NCBI RefSeq assembly: GCF_009811755.1
Contig: NZ_BLIV01000003.1
Coordinates: 186,001-250,000 of the forward strand
DNA from: Roseobacter cerasinus
GTDB taxonomy: Bacteria > Pseudomonadota > Alphaproteobacteria > Rhodobacterales > Rhodobacteraceae
Length of the DNA: 64,000 nucleotides
Reading direction: 5' to 3'
This document shows, piece after piece, positions 37,137-46,158 of this stretch. The position numbers and the translations under genes are program-made. Positions within the stretch are counted from its first letter, which is position 1. Every line of letters starts with the position of its first letter. The notes under the pieces are model-generated. The model had not been told where the DNA came from. It saw nothing but the letters and a program-made list of their open reading frames with translations, and did not search any database.

Positions 37137-37703
37137 TTAGTCAGTCTTGGGCGTGGGGACAAGCGGCCGCGCGGGATTTCCCGCCACTGTTGTTCTGGCA
37201 GGGACGTCGCGCGTGACAATTGCGCCTGCACCCACCACCGCGTCATCTCCGATCGTGACACCCGGCAGGATCATGGCGCCGCCACCGATCCAGACATTGC
37301 GGCCGATCTCGATCGCACGTCCAAACTCCAGCCCCGCATCGCGTGTTTCGGCGTCTCGCGGATGATCAGCAGTCAGGATCTGCACCATCGGGCCGATTTG
37401 AGTCTTGTCGCCAATACGGATCGGGCAGACATCGAGCAGCACACAGCCGTAGTTGAAAAACACATCCTCGCCGAGATGGATGTTGTAGCCGTAGTCGACG
37501 TAGAAGGGCGCCCGGATCGCACATCCACCCCCCATGGTCCCGAGCCATTGATCCAGAATATCTTTGCGGTCGTCACTGTCTGATACAATTGTGGCGTTAT
37601 AGCGACGCTGCAACGCTTGGCTCGCGGCACGGTCACGCACCAGTTGGGGGTCGCCGGGGCGATAGAGTTGCCCGGCGATCATCTTGCCTTTTTCGGTGGT
37701 CAT
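37137..37703 (-). CDS. maa: Sugar O-acetyltransferase (maltose acetyltransferase type)
   Basis: A 188-residue left-handed beta-helix acetyltransferase that uses acetyl-CoA to acetylate sugars. The N-terminal Mac domain is MIAGQLYRPGDPQLVRDR; the hexapeptide core includes FVD-type YGYNIHLGEDVFFNYGCVLLD and the catalytic His in ILTADHPRD (near residue 112). GAGAIVTRDVPARTTVAGNPARP closes the helix as in the family. It lies seven bases after sufT, and 24 bases separate it from sufA. The link to Fe-S assembly is probably positional only. Confidence 0.93.
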   Translation of the reverse strand: MTTEKGKMIAGQLYRPGDPQLVRDRAASQALQRRYNATIVSDSDDRKDILDQWLGTMGGGCAIRAPFYVDYGYNIHLGEDVFFNYGCVLLDVCPIRIGDKTQIGPMVQILTADHPRDAETRDAGLEFGRAIEIGRNVWIGGGAMILPGVTIGDDAVVGAGAIVTRDVPARTTVAGNPARPLVPTPKTD

Positions 37704-37709
37704 GTGGCC

Positions 37710-38072
37710 TTACATGAAGCCCAGTTCGAGCCGCGCCTCATCGGACATCATGTCCATGCCCCAAGGCGGCTCCCAGACAAGTTCGACGTTCACCTGCTTC
37801 ACGCCGGGCAGGGGCTCCACCGCATCGGCGACCCAGCCGGGCATTTCACCTGCCACCGGACAACCTGGCGCGGTCAGCGACATCTTGATCGCCACTTCAT
37901 TTTCATCACTGATGTCAATGGTATAGATCAAGCCCAACTCGTAGATATTGACGGGTATTTCGGGGTCGTAGACTGTCCGACAGGCTTCGACGATCGGCTC
38001 GTAAAGCGGGTGATCAGTCGAGGAAGGTGCGATCAGCGGCGCGCCTTCAAGCTGTTCGGATGCGTTGGTCAT
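37710..38072 (-). CDS. sufT: Fe-S cluster assembly protein SufT (DUF59/MIP18 family)
   Basis: A 120-residue protein with the MIP18/DUF59 fold that helps mature Fe-S proteins. Clear matches are VYDPEIPVNIYELGLIYTID and MSLTAPGCPVAGEMP (conserved Cys near residue 80), then VNVELVWEPPWGMDMMSDEARLELG. It is the last core-like gene before the accessory region that starts at about 38100. Confidence 0.93.
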   Translation of the reverse strand: MTNASEQLEGAPLIAPSSTDHPLYEPIVEACRTVYDPEIPVNIYELGLIYTIDISDENEVAIKMSLTAPGCPVAGEMPGWVADAVEPLPGVKQVNVELVWEPPWGMDMMSDEARLELGFM

Positions 38073-38180
38073 CGAGGGCCTCTCTCGTTTTCTTACTGTT
38101 TAGATAGGATTTGTTGTGGGTCGAGTAAAGAGCCGCTGCACGACGCGAGGTTTTGACCCATGTAGCGCGACCGGGTTTTT

Positions 38181-39023
38181 TCAGTGAATGACACCAAGTT
38201 TTGCAGCAAACGGTTTTTGACGATCTGATGGCTGCGATGTTCGAACAACATTTAAACGGTTATTGAATGGCGTTCGAAGTTTTTGACTGTCTCGGGCTTT
38301 TTGAGCAGGTATGGCCCCGTAAGAGCGTAGCCAGCACATCAACTCCTCCGCCATTGTCCGAACAGATCCATCGACACCACCTAGCAATGGATGCTTTTTG
38401 CTCTCCAATGGTGGTGGTGGGGTGCCATCAGGCGGAGCCACAGCTACGGAGTAGAACGGCGTTCCAAAAATAAACAAGGCAATGCAACCACGATCCTTGC
38501 AGCGACGCCAATAGCAGTCTTCGTGCCCGGCATTGCGCAAAGCCGAGTAGCCCGATGCTTGGTTGATCTTGGCGTCAAAGTGACCCACACCTTCCTTGTT
38601 TCTGATAGTCTTCAGCACGTCGAAACGTGTAAGGCCAAACGTCTCCGACCGATAGATTTCTTCCTTCAACCAGTCAGTCGCCGACAGTTTCGGCATAGCA
38701 TCGTCGATTACCCGTGGCGCAGTAAACACGGCCATTTTTTTGACGGGATCAAGGCATAAGTGGAGTAAGGGGGCACCATGTATTCCACCGTTCCCCGCGC
38801 AAGACGGGATATGCGCCCGGTCTGTCAAACCCAGCGTATCAATCAAACTGGTCTGATTTCGCCTGTGAGTGATTGCTATGAGCCAAATCTCTCCGGTCAT
38901 TCGTTTTGCAAGCCGCCACCTGCCTGCGAGGTCGAATGGATCACTCTCATCATAGCTGCGAGCATCACTTTCTAGGTTGGTTACGGCATCGTTGAATGCT
39001 TGCAGGGTACGTTTGTCGGCCAC
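38181..39023 (-). CDS. Hypothetical protein, accessory
   Basis: A 280-residue soluble protein that I cannot assign. It opens MADKRTLQAFNDAVTNLESDARSY, has a middle GGIHGAPLLHLCLDPVKKM and EGVGHFDAKINQASGYSAL, and ends with a basic tail. Two cysteine-rich spots (DCYWRRCKDRGC) might bind a metal. The residue mix is balanced and there is a single long frame, so I regard it as coding. The codon use is less GC-biased than in the core genes to the left, which with its isolation suggests transfer. Confidence 0.6.
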   Translation of the reverse strand: MADKRTLQAFNDAVTNLESDARSYDESDPFDLAGRWRLAKRMTGEIWLIAITHRRNQTSLIDTLGLTDRAHIPSCAGNGGIHGAPLLHLCLDPVKKMAVFTAPRVIDDAMPKLSATDWLKEEIYRSETFGLTRFDVLKTIRNKEGVGHFDAKINQASGYSALRNAGHEDCYWRRCKDRGCIALFIFGTPFYSVAVAPPDGTPPPPLESKKHPLLGGVDGSVRTMAEELMCWLRSYGAIPAQKARDSQKLRTPFNNRLNVVRTSQPSDRQKPFAAKLGVIH

Positions 39024-39415
39024 TATTCACTCACCCAAATCCGCTTGCAGGTCATGCCCTATCGTCCTTCCTGTCGCTTTGCCTGGTTGGGGGGAATGTC
39101 GACCAACACTCCAATGAAGCTACAGAAAGTCGGATAGCGTAAGTGTGATATCCGCGTCAAACTCAAGCGCTCTAATCTCTGTCGCACTAATAACCGGCTT
39201 CGATTTCCGCAGGCTTCGTTCGTTCATCTGCCCGGTGCCGGATTTCGCCTTTGACCAGTCGAGATGACCACGCACAATTTGCGCATATCCACGTGAACCG
39301 CCAAAAAGGACCCAATTCGACCGATGCCGCCCTGGACATTAAAGGCGGCGAAGCGCAGAAAACGGACATTGCAAAACTGCAAAGTTTGAGCTGCTACTGA
39401 GACGGTCTCGCCTAT
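39024..39415. other. Gene-free patchwork between two accessory genes
   Basis: No gene of more than about 60 codons with family-like content is seen on either strand. The segment mixes AT-rich and GC-rich stretches. It ends with an in-frame TGA (39398-39400) directly upstream of the start of the next gene. It probably represents remnants from recombination; no repeat, promoter or att site could be identified by eye. Confidence 0.5.
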
Positions 39416-41740
39416 GTGGAGGGTGGCGCGTTCTTCCGGGTGCTGGTGCCGCCGGGCCACTATCGTGTGCGCTTCGCTGCGGGCACGCGAAGTTTCGTCG
39501 ACGGGTCAGGTGTGCTTCAAACCGTTCAGCACAGCACCCGTATTGATGACATCGCCAAAGCGCGCATCCTCAATGAGGCGGCGCAACTCTATGACACGAT
39601 CTTCGACCGGGCGATGGATTTTACCGAGGTCGAGCAATTGGTTCGCTTTGTGCAAGACGGTCAACTCGACATGCACGCCCTGGCGAGCGATTTGCTGGCC
39701 AGCGATGAATTTCAGGTCCGAAACGGCACAATGCTGGATGTCGAGCTTATCACGCTCTTCTACCGGAATTCTTATGATCGCAAAGTCAGCCTGTTCGAAT
39801 TGGATACGCGGCTGACAGGCCTCGGCAATGGATCCGTGAGCGCTGCGGAACTGGCCGTCGAAATAGCGCGCTCGGCAGAACATACCTTTGAAGGGAACAC
39901 GCAGAACAGCACCAATAACTATGATGTGTTCCTCAACGGGGTTCAATTTGACCGATCCATGGACCTTGATGAGGTCCGCGATCAGATTGGCGATATCATC
40001 CGAGTCGCGCATGGCCGCAGGGCCAGCAACGCTGAACTGGATCTCTATGACGACTATCTGATTGGCGGTACTCATTCCGTTCAGGATGTTGCTTACTTGA
40101 TATGGACCCAGCAAACCGCGTTTCCCGACGAACCCGATTCCACCTTGGGGCTCAGCCAAAGTGCCTTTATCGACAGGGTTTTTGTGAATGCCTTTGGTCG
40201 CGCGCCAACAGCGCAAGAGCATAGTACCTGGGCAACCCATCTGAACAATGGGACGATCACGGGCCTGCAAATGCTGGTCGCAGTCGCCAATTCCTTTGAC
40301 GTGAGCTCAATCGATTTCGATGCTTCGGAAAGCGCCGCGCTCTTTGCAGGAAACTGGTCAATAACCTCTCCCGCGACGGGAGGGCAGGTTCACAATGGGA
40401 ACTTCGGAGACTTTGACAAGCACGTCGGCGACGTGAATGGAGACGGGCTTGCCGATGCGGTCTGGACCAAATCAGATCTGAATGGCCTGCAGATCTTCAC
40501 GTCGATTGGCAATGGTGACGGAACTTATCAAGACGCGGTGGGCAACGTGGTCCATACCGGAGCCTTTGGAAATTTTGCCTCCCATATCGACGACGTGAAC
40601 GGCGACGGCTTCGATGACACGATCTGGTCGATTTCCAATCTGGGAGGTCTCCAGGTCTGGGTGTCATTTTCCGACGGCGACGGCAGCTTTGGGACTGCCA
40701 TCAGTTCCCAGCCCAGTGCGTCGCGTTTTGGCACATTTGATCGCTTGATCGCCGACATTAATGGAGACAACAAAACCGATGTCCTGTGGACCAAAGTGGG
40801 CAATGGGATTCAGGTTTATTCCGCTCTCGGAAAAGGGGATGGGACATTCCACGCCGCAACCGGGCAAGTGGTTCATTCCGGTAATTTCGGGGACTTCGAG
40901 GCGCACACCGCTGACGTCAATGGGGATGGGCAAGTCGATCTTGTCTACACCAAGGCGGACCTGACGGGTTTGCAGGTCTACACCGCTCTTGGCACAAGCT
41001 CGGGCAGTTTCCAGCAAGCCACCGGTACGAACATCAGTACGGGCGCTTTTGATGACAGATTCGAGGAGGTTATGAGTGATGTGAACGGGGATGGCTTCGA
41101 TGACGCAATCTTCATGCATTCAAACGGCAACGGGTTTCAGGTCTATGTTGGCCTGAGCAACGGCGACGGCACTTTTGCGCAAGCCCAGGGCACAGTAACA
41201 CTTCCCGAGAACACCGGTAGCTGGGACAACTATCAAAAGCTCTCGGCGGACTTCAATGCAGACGGGTTCGATGACGCGGTCTGGATGGGAGCATTCAGTA
41301 GCGGGCTCTACCGGGTTATAGCTTTCTCACACGGTGACGGAACATTCTCGGAGGCTGTCGGCGGTTCCGTATCGCAAGCCGAATACGACCACACGATTTA
41401 CTATGCGACACATGCAGATGACGTGAACGGGGACAGCATCGACGATCTGATCTGGAGTACGAATGTCGATGGCCTGCACGTTTACAGCACGATCACACAG
41501 GAAATTTATAACACGGAGGCGGACACTTTTGTCTTCAATGGCGGCCAAGGTGAGCAGAGTTTCTTTGGCTACGAAGACGGTCTCGACACAATTGCGTTTT
41601 CCGGTGATGTAACGTGGGGCGACCTCACGCTCACACATAGCCAAAACAACGTGCGCATTGACATAGGCGGCACAACCGACAGCCTCACCATTGTCGGTGC
41701 CGGGATCACCCTGACCGAGGAAGACTTCCTCTTCGTGTGA
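39416..41740 (+). CDS. FG-GAP/VCBS repeat protein with DUF4214-like domains and RTX-type C-terminus
   Basis: A 774-residue, very acidic protein, probably secreted by type I export. Residues 45-300 hold two or three DUF4214-type helical units (IFDRAMDFTEVEQLVRFVQ, VFVNAFGRAPTAQEHSTWA). Residues 330-700 contain seven FG-GAP/VCBS repeats with calcium motifs such as DVNGDGLADAVWTK, DVNGDGFDDTIWS and DVNGDGQVDLVYTK. The last 70 residues (GGQGEQSFFGYEDGLDTIAFSG) resemble the secretion signal region of RTX/M10 proteins. The first 30 residues (GGAFFRVLVPPGHYRVRFAAG) look like the tail of an unrelated protein. The start is a GTG and a stop lies 15 bases upstream, so the 5' end may be a recombination junction. 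No signal peptide is present. Confidence 0.8.
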   Translation: MEGGAFFRVLVPPGHYRVRFAAGTRSFVDGSGVLQTVQHSTRIDDIAKARILNEAAQLYDTIFDRAMDFTEVEQLVRFVQDGQLDMHALASDLLASDEFQVRNGTMLDVELITLFYRNSYDRKVSLFELDTRLTGLGNGSVSAAELAVEIARSAEHTFEGNTQNSTNNYDVFLNGVQFDRSMDLDEVRDQIGDIIRVAHGRRASNAELDLYDDYLIGGTHSVQDVAYLIWTQQTAFPDEPDSTLGLSQSAFIDRVFVNAFGRAPTAQEHSTWATHLNNGTITGLQMLVAVANSFDVSSIDFDASESAALFAGNWSITSPATGGQVHNGNFGDFDKHVGDVNGDGLADAVWTKSDLNGLQIFTSIGNGDGTYQDAVGNVVHTGAFGNFASHIDDVNGDGFDDTIWSISNLGGLQVWVSFSDGDGSFGTAISSQPSASRFGTFDRLIADINGDNKTDVLWTKVGNGIQVYSALGKGDGTFHAATGQVVHSGNFGDFEAHTADVNGDGQVDLVYTKADLTGLQVYTALGTSSGSFQQATGTNISTGAFDDRFEEVMSDVNGDGFDDAIFMHSNGNGFQVYVGLSNGDGTFAQAQGTVTLPENTGSWDNYQKLSADFNADGFDDAVWMGAFSSGLYRVIAFSHGDGTFSEAVGGSVSQAEYDHTIYYATHADDVNGDSIDDLIWSTNVDGLHVYSTITQEIYNTEADTFVFNGGQGEQSFFGYEDGLDTIAFSGDVTWGDLTLTHSQNNVRIDIGGTTDSLTIVGAGITLTEEDFLFV

Positions 41741-42079
41741 CACCGATACGGAGAGCAACAACCGAAGTCTGATCCCAACGGACCAGGTTGTCAGCAAACA
41801 AGAAAGTCAGGCAGCCCGTCTTTGCTGTGGCGCTCCTGAATGACTGGTTCCCTCGCTGCGCAGCGGCACTTCGCCCCGCGCAACAGCAGCAGACATCATG
41901 CCGCGAGCGCACGCGGTACAAAATCAGAACTTCCGCTGTGGGCTCTGAGCCGCCCAATGCTTGCGCGGGAACGACCAAGATCCGGCATCTTTGACACCGG
42001 CCCTTCGATCAAACTGTAGAATCGGCAAGTCAGCGCGGTGCTGATGATTGGGTGCGGAGGGAGGATCGGAGGGCATATC
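41741..42079. other. Gene-free gap before the integrase fragment
   Basis: No convincing gene here. Short open stretches on both strands lack motifs. The segment separates the FG-GAP protein from a truncated integrase and is probably junk at an old insertion junction. No terminator with a clear U-run or inverted repeat of more than seven pairs was seen. Confidence 0.5.
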
Positions 42080-42580
42080 ATGCCAAGAGTCCAACTTCCC
42101 GCGACCACCCCGAAACGCAAAGCCTGGAACAAGAGGCGGATCATCGGTCAAAAACGGCCCTTGCTGCCAAAGCAGGTCTGGGCGATCCGGGCGCGGCTCG
42201 AACTGGCAGGTTATCTACGCGATCTGTCGCTGTTCAACGTCGCCATCGACAGCAAGCTGCGCGGCTGTGATCTCGTCAAGTTGACTGTTTCTGACCTGGT
42301 AAAAGATGACCGCGTGCGAGAACGCGTTTCGGTGATCCAGAGCAAGACCAAGCGGCCGGTCCAGTTTGAACTTACGGAAAACACATGTGAAACCGTCTTT
42401 GTCTGGGTAAAATCACCCGAGATGTTTGCGTGTCGGTTTATGTTCCCCAGCCGCTTCCATGATCGGCCACACATCTCAACCCGCCAATATGGTCGGTTGG
42501 TGCGTGATTGGGTCACAGCGATTGGGCTAGAGCCAAGTGGATACGGTACTCACTCGCTTCGCCGAACCAAAACACGTTCT
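42080..42580 (+). pseudogene. Tyrosine integrase (phage integrase family), C-terminally truncated
   Basis: The frame opens at the ATG at 42080 (MPRVQLPATTPKRKAWNKRR) and carries the core-binding and half of the catalytic domain. The first catalytic Arg is in DSKLRGCDLVKLTVSDLVKD, the Lys in SKTKRPVQFEL, and the H-x-x-R box in GTHSLRRTK near 42551-42570. It then runs, still open, into sequence that is the antisense of a dehydrogenase gene. The second catalytic His and the nucleophilic Tyr are therefore missing. The homologous segment ends at about 42575-42588, immediately next to the dehydrogenase stop codon, which marks a recombination breakpoint. It is an inactive fragment. Confidence 0.85.
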
Positions 42581-42587
42581 ATCCAGG

Positions 42588-44171
42588 TCACCTTAAATCG
42601 GTTGGCAGCAGTGTCTCTGGTAGTCCTTGATAACAAACGGGTCGTAAAAAGCGCCGGATCGCCAAGGTGCCAACGGAGGTTGCTCCAAAGTTTGTGCTCG
42701 CCGGATAGGGGCCGCCGTGGACCATTGCGTCGCAAACTTCGACACCCGTTGGAAACCCGTTGGCGAGCACGCGCCCAGCTTTGCGCTCAAAAATCGCCAG
42801 GAGCGTCTTTGCAAGGTAGGTGTCGGCATCCTGCAGATGCAGGCTGTAAGTCAATTGCCCTTCTATAGACCGTGCGACGGCGAGCATTTCGTCGAAATCT
42901 TGTGCCACAACGATGAGACCCAGCGGGCCGAAGACCTCGTCGTGTAACTCGGCCTTTGCCAAAAAGTCCCTTGCCGGTGTGACAAAGAGGTATGGTGTGG
43001 CAGTGCGCAGATCATCAGTTGATGCCTCCTCTAGGCCCCCACCCAAAGCGGCGGCGACCCGGTTGCGCCCGTCACGATAGGCGAGCGCGATCTCTTTGGT
43101 GAGCATAGCTTGAGCTCCTACATTCTCGACAGCTTCGGCTGCCGCCTTTTGGAAGGTGTCCGCCGCTTCGCCACCGATCACGACGACAACCCCGGGATTG
43201 GTGCAGAATTGTCCCGCTCCAAGGGTGAGGGAGCCGACCCAGCCTGCTGCGATCTCGCCCGCGCGTTTCTCAAGCGCGTCGGGTAAAAGGAACATTGGAT
43301 TTACGGATCCCAACTCGCCGTAAAACGGGATTGGCCCGGACCGAGAGGTGCAGAGATCAAAGAGCGCGCGCCCGCCGCGTAACGACCCCGTAAAGCCCAC
43401 GGCTCTTACAAGGGGGTGCTGCACCAAGGCTGCGCCAATTTCGTTGCCGCCCTCTTGGATTTGGCTAAACACACCGGGATGTAAACCACAAATCGCCCGC
43501 GCGGCATCAATGGCTTGGGCGACAAGGTCCGACACACCAGGATGCGCAGAATGTCCGCGCACCACGACGGGGCAGCCAGCGGACAAGGCGGCGGCGGTGT
43601 CACCGCCTGCAGTTGAAAAGGCCAGGGGAAAATTCGAGGCACCAAATATGACAACTGGGCCGATGGGCCGTTGCATCACGCGCAGGTCCGGGCGCGGCAA
43701 GGGCGCGCGGTCGGGGAGGGCCGCGTTATTACGCCGGTCGAGATACTCCCCTGTCTCAATGTGGTCGGCAAAGAGGCGGAGTTGCCCGGTGGTGCGTCCC
43801 CGCTCACCCTGCAGACGCGCCTCCGGCAAGCCGGTTTCCTTGACGCCTTGGGCGGTGATCGCGTCACCGCGCGCCTCAATCTCATCCGCGATGGCCCGCA
43901 GAAAGGCCGCCCGATCGGACTGACTGGAATAGCCATAAGACCAAAACGCCTCTTCTGCGGCAATGCAGGCCGCGCTAGCCATTTCGGGTGTACCAGCTGA
44001 GAATGTATCGGCTGGCCCTTCGACCGGCTCGTTTTCGAAGCTTTCGGTATGGCCGACCCATTCGCCAGCAATCAGGTGTTTTCCCTTGAGCGTCGGCTTT
44101 ATCCTTAAATGAGTTCTCGTTGCGCGAGGTTGCGCATCAAATGGCTGACCCCGAAGGTCCAGGGGGGGCAT
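42588..44171 (-). CDS. 2-oxoglutarate-semialdehyde (2,5-dioxovalerate) dehydrogenase
   Basis: NAD(P)-dependent aldehyde dehydrogenase that makes 2-oxoglutarate, the last step of the non-phosphorylative pentose and sugar-acid routes. The family is clear from GPVVIFGASNFPLAFSTAGG, the GFTGSLRGGRALF glycine motif, the catalytic Glu in FYGELGSVNPMF and the Cys in LGAGQFCTNPGVV, and it ends normally. The 5' end is odd: family similarity begins KPTLKGKHLIAGEWV, but no ATG, GTG or TTG is there. The only canonical in-frame start is the ATG at 44171, 67 bases inside the upstream gene, giving 20 unlike residues. An ACG at 44091-44093, eight bases behind AAGGA, could be a mutated start. The gene may be poorly expressed or silent. 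Confidence 0.85.
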   Translation of the reverse strand: MPPLDLRGQPFDAQPRATRTHLRIKPTLKGKHLIAGEWVGHTESFENEPVEGPADTFSAGTPEMASAACIAAEEAFWSYGYSSQSDRAAFLRAIADEIEARGDAITAQGVKETGLPEARLQGERGRTTGQLRLFADHIETGEYLDRRNNAALPDRAPLPRPDLRVMQRPIGPVVIFGASNFPLAFSTAGGDTAAALSAGCPVVVRGHSAHPGVSDLVAQAIDAARAICGLHPGVFSQIQEGGNEIGAALVQHPLVRAVGFTGSLRGGRALFDLCTSRSGPIPFYGELGSVNPMFLLPDALEKRAGEIAAGWVGSLTLGAGQFCTNPGVVVVIGGEAADTFQKAAAEAVENVGAQAMLTKEIALAYRDGRNRVAAALGGGLEEASTDDLRTATPYLFVTPARDFLAKAELHDEVFGPLGLIVVAQDFDEMLAVARSIEGQLTYSLHLQDADTYLAKTLLAIFERKAGRVLANGFPTGVEVCDAMVHGGPYPASTNFGATSVGTLAIRRFLRPVCYQGLPETLLPTDLR

Positions 44172-45250
44172 TCGGTCGACAAACGCACGACATTGCGCAA
44201 CGTGCCGAGCTGACCGTAGGTGATTTCGATGACGTCGCCCAGGCGATGTGTAAACCCCTCTCCCGGCCCGTTGCGGTCCTGCGTTGGGGCGAAAAGTGTA
44301 CCCAGGAAGAGCATGAGGCCGTCCGGATACTGATGATGCGGCCCGATGGTCTGGCGTATTAGGTCCTCTGGGTCGCGGCTGATCTGGGACATGGACGACG
44401 CGCCGTTCAAGACAAATCCGTCCTCGCCAGTCACGGTCAGATCAAGCTCTGCCTGGCGCACGTCATCTAGGCCAAAGCTCGGGTCAAAGAGCCTGATCAT
44501 TGGGCCGATGGCGCAGGAGGCATTGTTGTCTTTGGCTTTTGACAAAAGCAGGGCTGATCGTCCCTCCACATCGCGCAGGTTCACATCGTTGCCAAGCGCT
44601 GCCCCGACGATGCGGCCTTTGGAGGACACTGCCAAGACAACCTCAGGCTCAGGGTTGTTCCAGTTTGAAATCGGGTGCAGTCCGACCTCTGCACCAAAGC
44701 CCACGGCAGACAGCACTTGCGCCTTGGAAAACACCTCGGCGTCCGGTCCGATGCCGACTTCCAAATACTGGCTCCAGAGTCCTTAGGCGATGAGCGCCTC
44801 TTTGGCTGTCATGGCATCGGCTGAGCCTGGCACGATATTGCGGAGGCTCTCACCAATTGCTGCAGAGATCCGGCCGCGGATCGCATCGGCGGCTTTCAAA
44901 TCGCCCGCCGCACGTTCCTCAATCACCCGCTCGATCATAGAGCCGACGAATGTAACGCCGCAGGCCTTCACGGCCTGCAGATCACAGGGGGCGAGAAGGT
45001 GAAGTTTATCGGGGTCCAGGCGCGCATCTGCAAGGTCTTCCACCGCGCCGAGATCCCGGCCTTGCGCCGCAGCAACAAACGCAGCAGGGTCGTCCATCTC
45101 ACAGATGTCGCGGATGGTCGGTGCTGCGCGCGTCGTGATATCCACAAGCCGTCCGGCCGATACTTTTACGACGCAAGGGCCCTCAACCGCCGGGTCCCAA
45201 ACGCGCCCGACAAATGCCCCGGCAGTATCCGGTAAAGTTGCCATACTCAT
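44105..45250 (-). pseudogene. Fumarylacetoacetate-hydrolase-family sugar-acid dehydratase, broken by one in-frame stop
   Basis: The frame from 45250 down to 44105 is one continuous homologous protein except for a TAA at 44783-44785. The front part (about 155 codons, ending in MTAKEALIA) and the rear part (GLWSQYLEVGIGPDAEVFS, then NWNNPEPEVVLAVSS) join exactly where intact relatives read through without a gap. FAH-fold enzymes in this neighbourhood act as 2-keto-3-deoxy-pentonate dehydratases, making 2-oxoglutarate semialdehyde for the dehydrogenase downstream. Metal ligands Glu/Asp are in NPEPEVVLAV and GNDVNLRD. The start is in an ATGA overlap with the epimerase gene. Read-through is possible, but the simple reading is a nonsense pseudogene. 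Confidence 0.88.
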
Positions 45251-46158
45251 GATGTCCTTGTTGTCTCTTGGCGAGAAAGCGGCTCGCCGCCGATGTGCAT
45301 TTCAATAGATATGGTTTCGCCCGGTGCCACAGGCGCCATGGGCGCAATCTCCGCCGCCAGGGCGGCATGGGCCGCGTTGGGTGCGTGGCTGACAGGTTCG
45401 AGGCAGATTGCATCAAAGTCCTTGGCCACAAAGCAATGCAGATTTGGCACCGCAGACCGGACACGGACGACTAGATCTTTCGCGGGTCGGACAATTTGGG
45501 CCTCGCCAGACCAACCCGTGAAACAGGTGTCGAGGCCAGCATCACGCCAATCCAGGTCTGTCTGCGTTGTGGTGCAGGCCACATGACCGACAGGCAGATT
45601 ATTCGCATCCATTTGAAATTGGCCCTTGGCGGCGAAGGAAGCGGTTGTTTGCAGTTCATCGCCTGGGGCAGCGATCCAGGGGTGAAAGCCGAGCCCGGAA
45701 CTGAGCGGCGTGTCGCAAGCACTTTCGAATGCCAAGCTCACGGCAAGCCCGTCGTCACCAAGGGCTATGGTTTGGCGCGCAGCGCCCAAAGTTTGGCCGT
45801 TGGCATCCAAGATGAACGTGGTGAGCAACGCACTCGCATCGCCGCATGCGCCAACGATCCAGGGTCCCATGAAGCCCGTGCCATGCATCGCGAGCCCCTG
45901 CGCGGGCCAGTTCACCGGAACCGCGCGGCGGTCGTCCCCCGCGGGCAACCAAGGCTCTGAGAGCCTGTTTGCGAAGGGCACCATTGGGAAACAGCCGTAA
46001 AGCGGGAGGCCATCCAGTGTTCCTTCTGCACCGGGATTGGAGCGCAAGAGGTCTATGAAATCCGCCCCGTCCCAGTACTGCAACGACGCGATAAGCCCGC
46101 CCTCGTCCGGCAAGATCGACACACGATAGCCTGCAGATTGCAAAGTCAGTGCCGTCAT
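45247..46158 (-). CDS. Aldose 1-epimerase family protein
   Basis: A 303-residue cytosolic mutarotase-like protein that interconverts alpha and beta anomers of aldoses before dehydrogenation. The beta-sandwich family pattern is visible: LRSNPGAEGTLDGLPLYGCFPMVPFANRL (N-terminal sugar-binding Arg), GLAMHGTGFMGPW (catalytic His), SGLGFHPWI (second His) and a late FDAICLEPVSH with the Glu. It overlaps the dehydratase pseudogene by four bases and follows the IlvD-type gene directly, so it is part of the same operon. Confidence 0.9.
   Translation of the reverse strand: MTALTLQSAGYRVSILPDEGGLIASLQYWDGADFIDLLRSNPGAEGTLDGLPLYGCFPMVPFANRLSEPWLPAGDDRRAVPVNWPAQGLAMHGTGFMGPWIVGACGDASALLTTFILDANGQTLGAARQTIALGDDGLAVSLAFESACDTPLSSGLGFHPWIAAPGDELQTTASFAAKGQFQMDANNLPVGHVACTTTQTDLDWRDAGLDTCFTGWSGEAQIVRPAKDLVVRVRSAVPNLHCFVAKDFDAICLEPVSHAPNAAHAALAAEIAPMAPVAPGETISIEMHIGGEPLSRQETTRTS

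Noticed and set aside
41741-42079. Small open frames of 60-90 codons on both strands
   Set aside because: None has a ribosome site, a motif or a consistent residue pattern; they look like chance frames in a junction segment.
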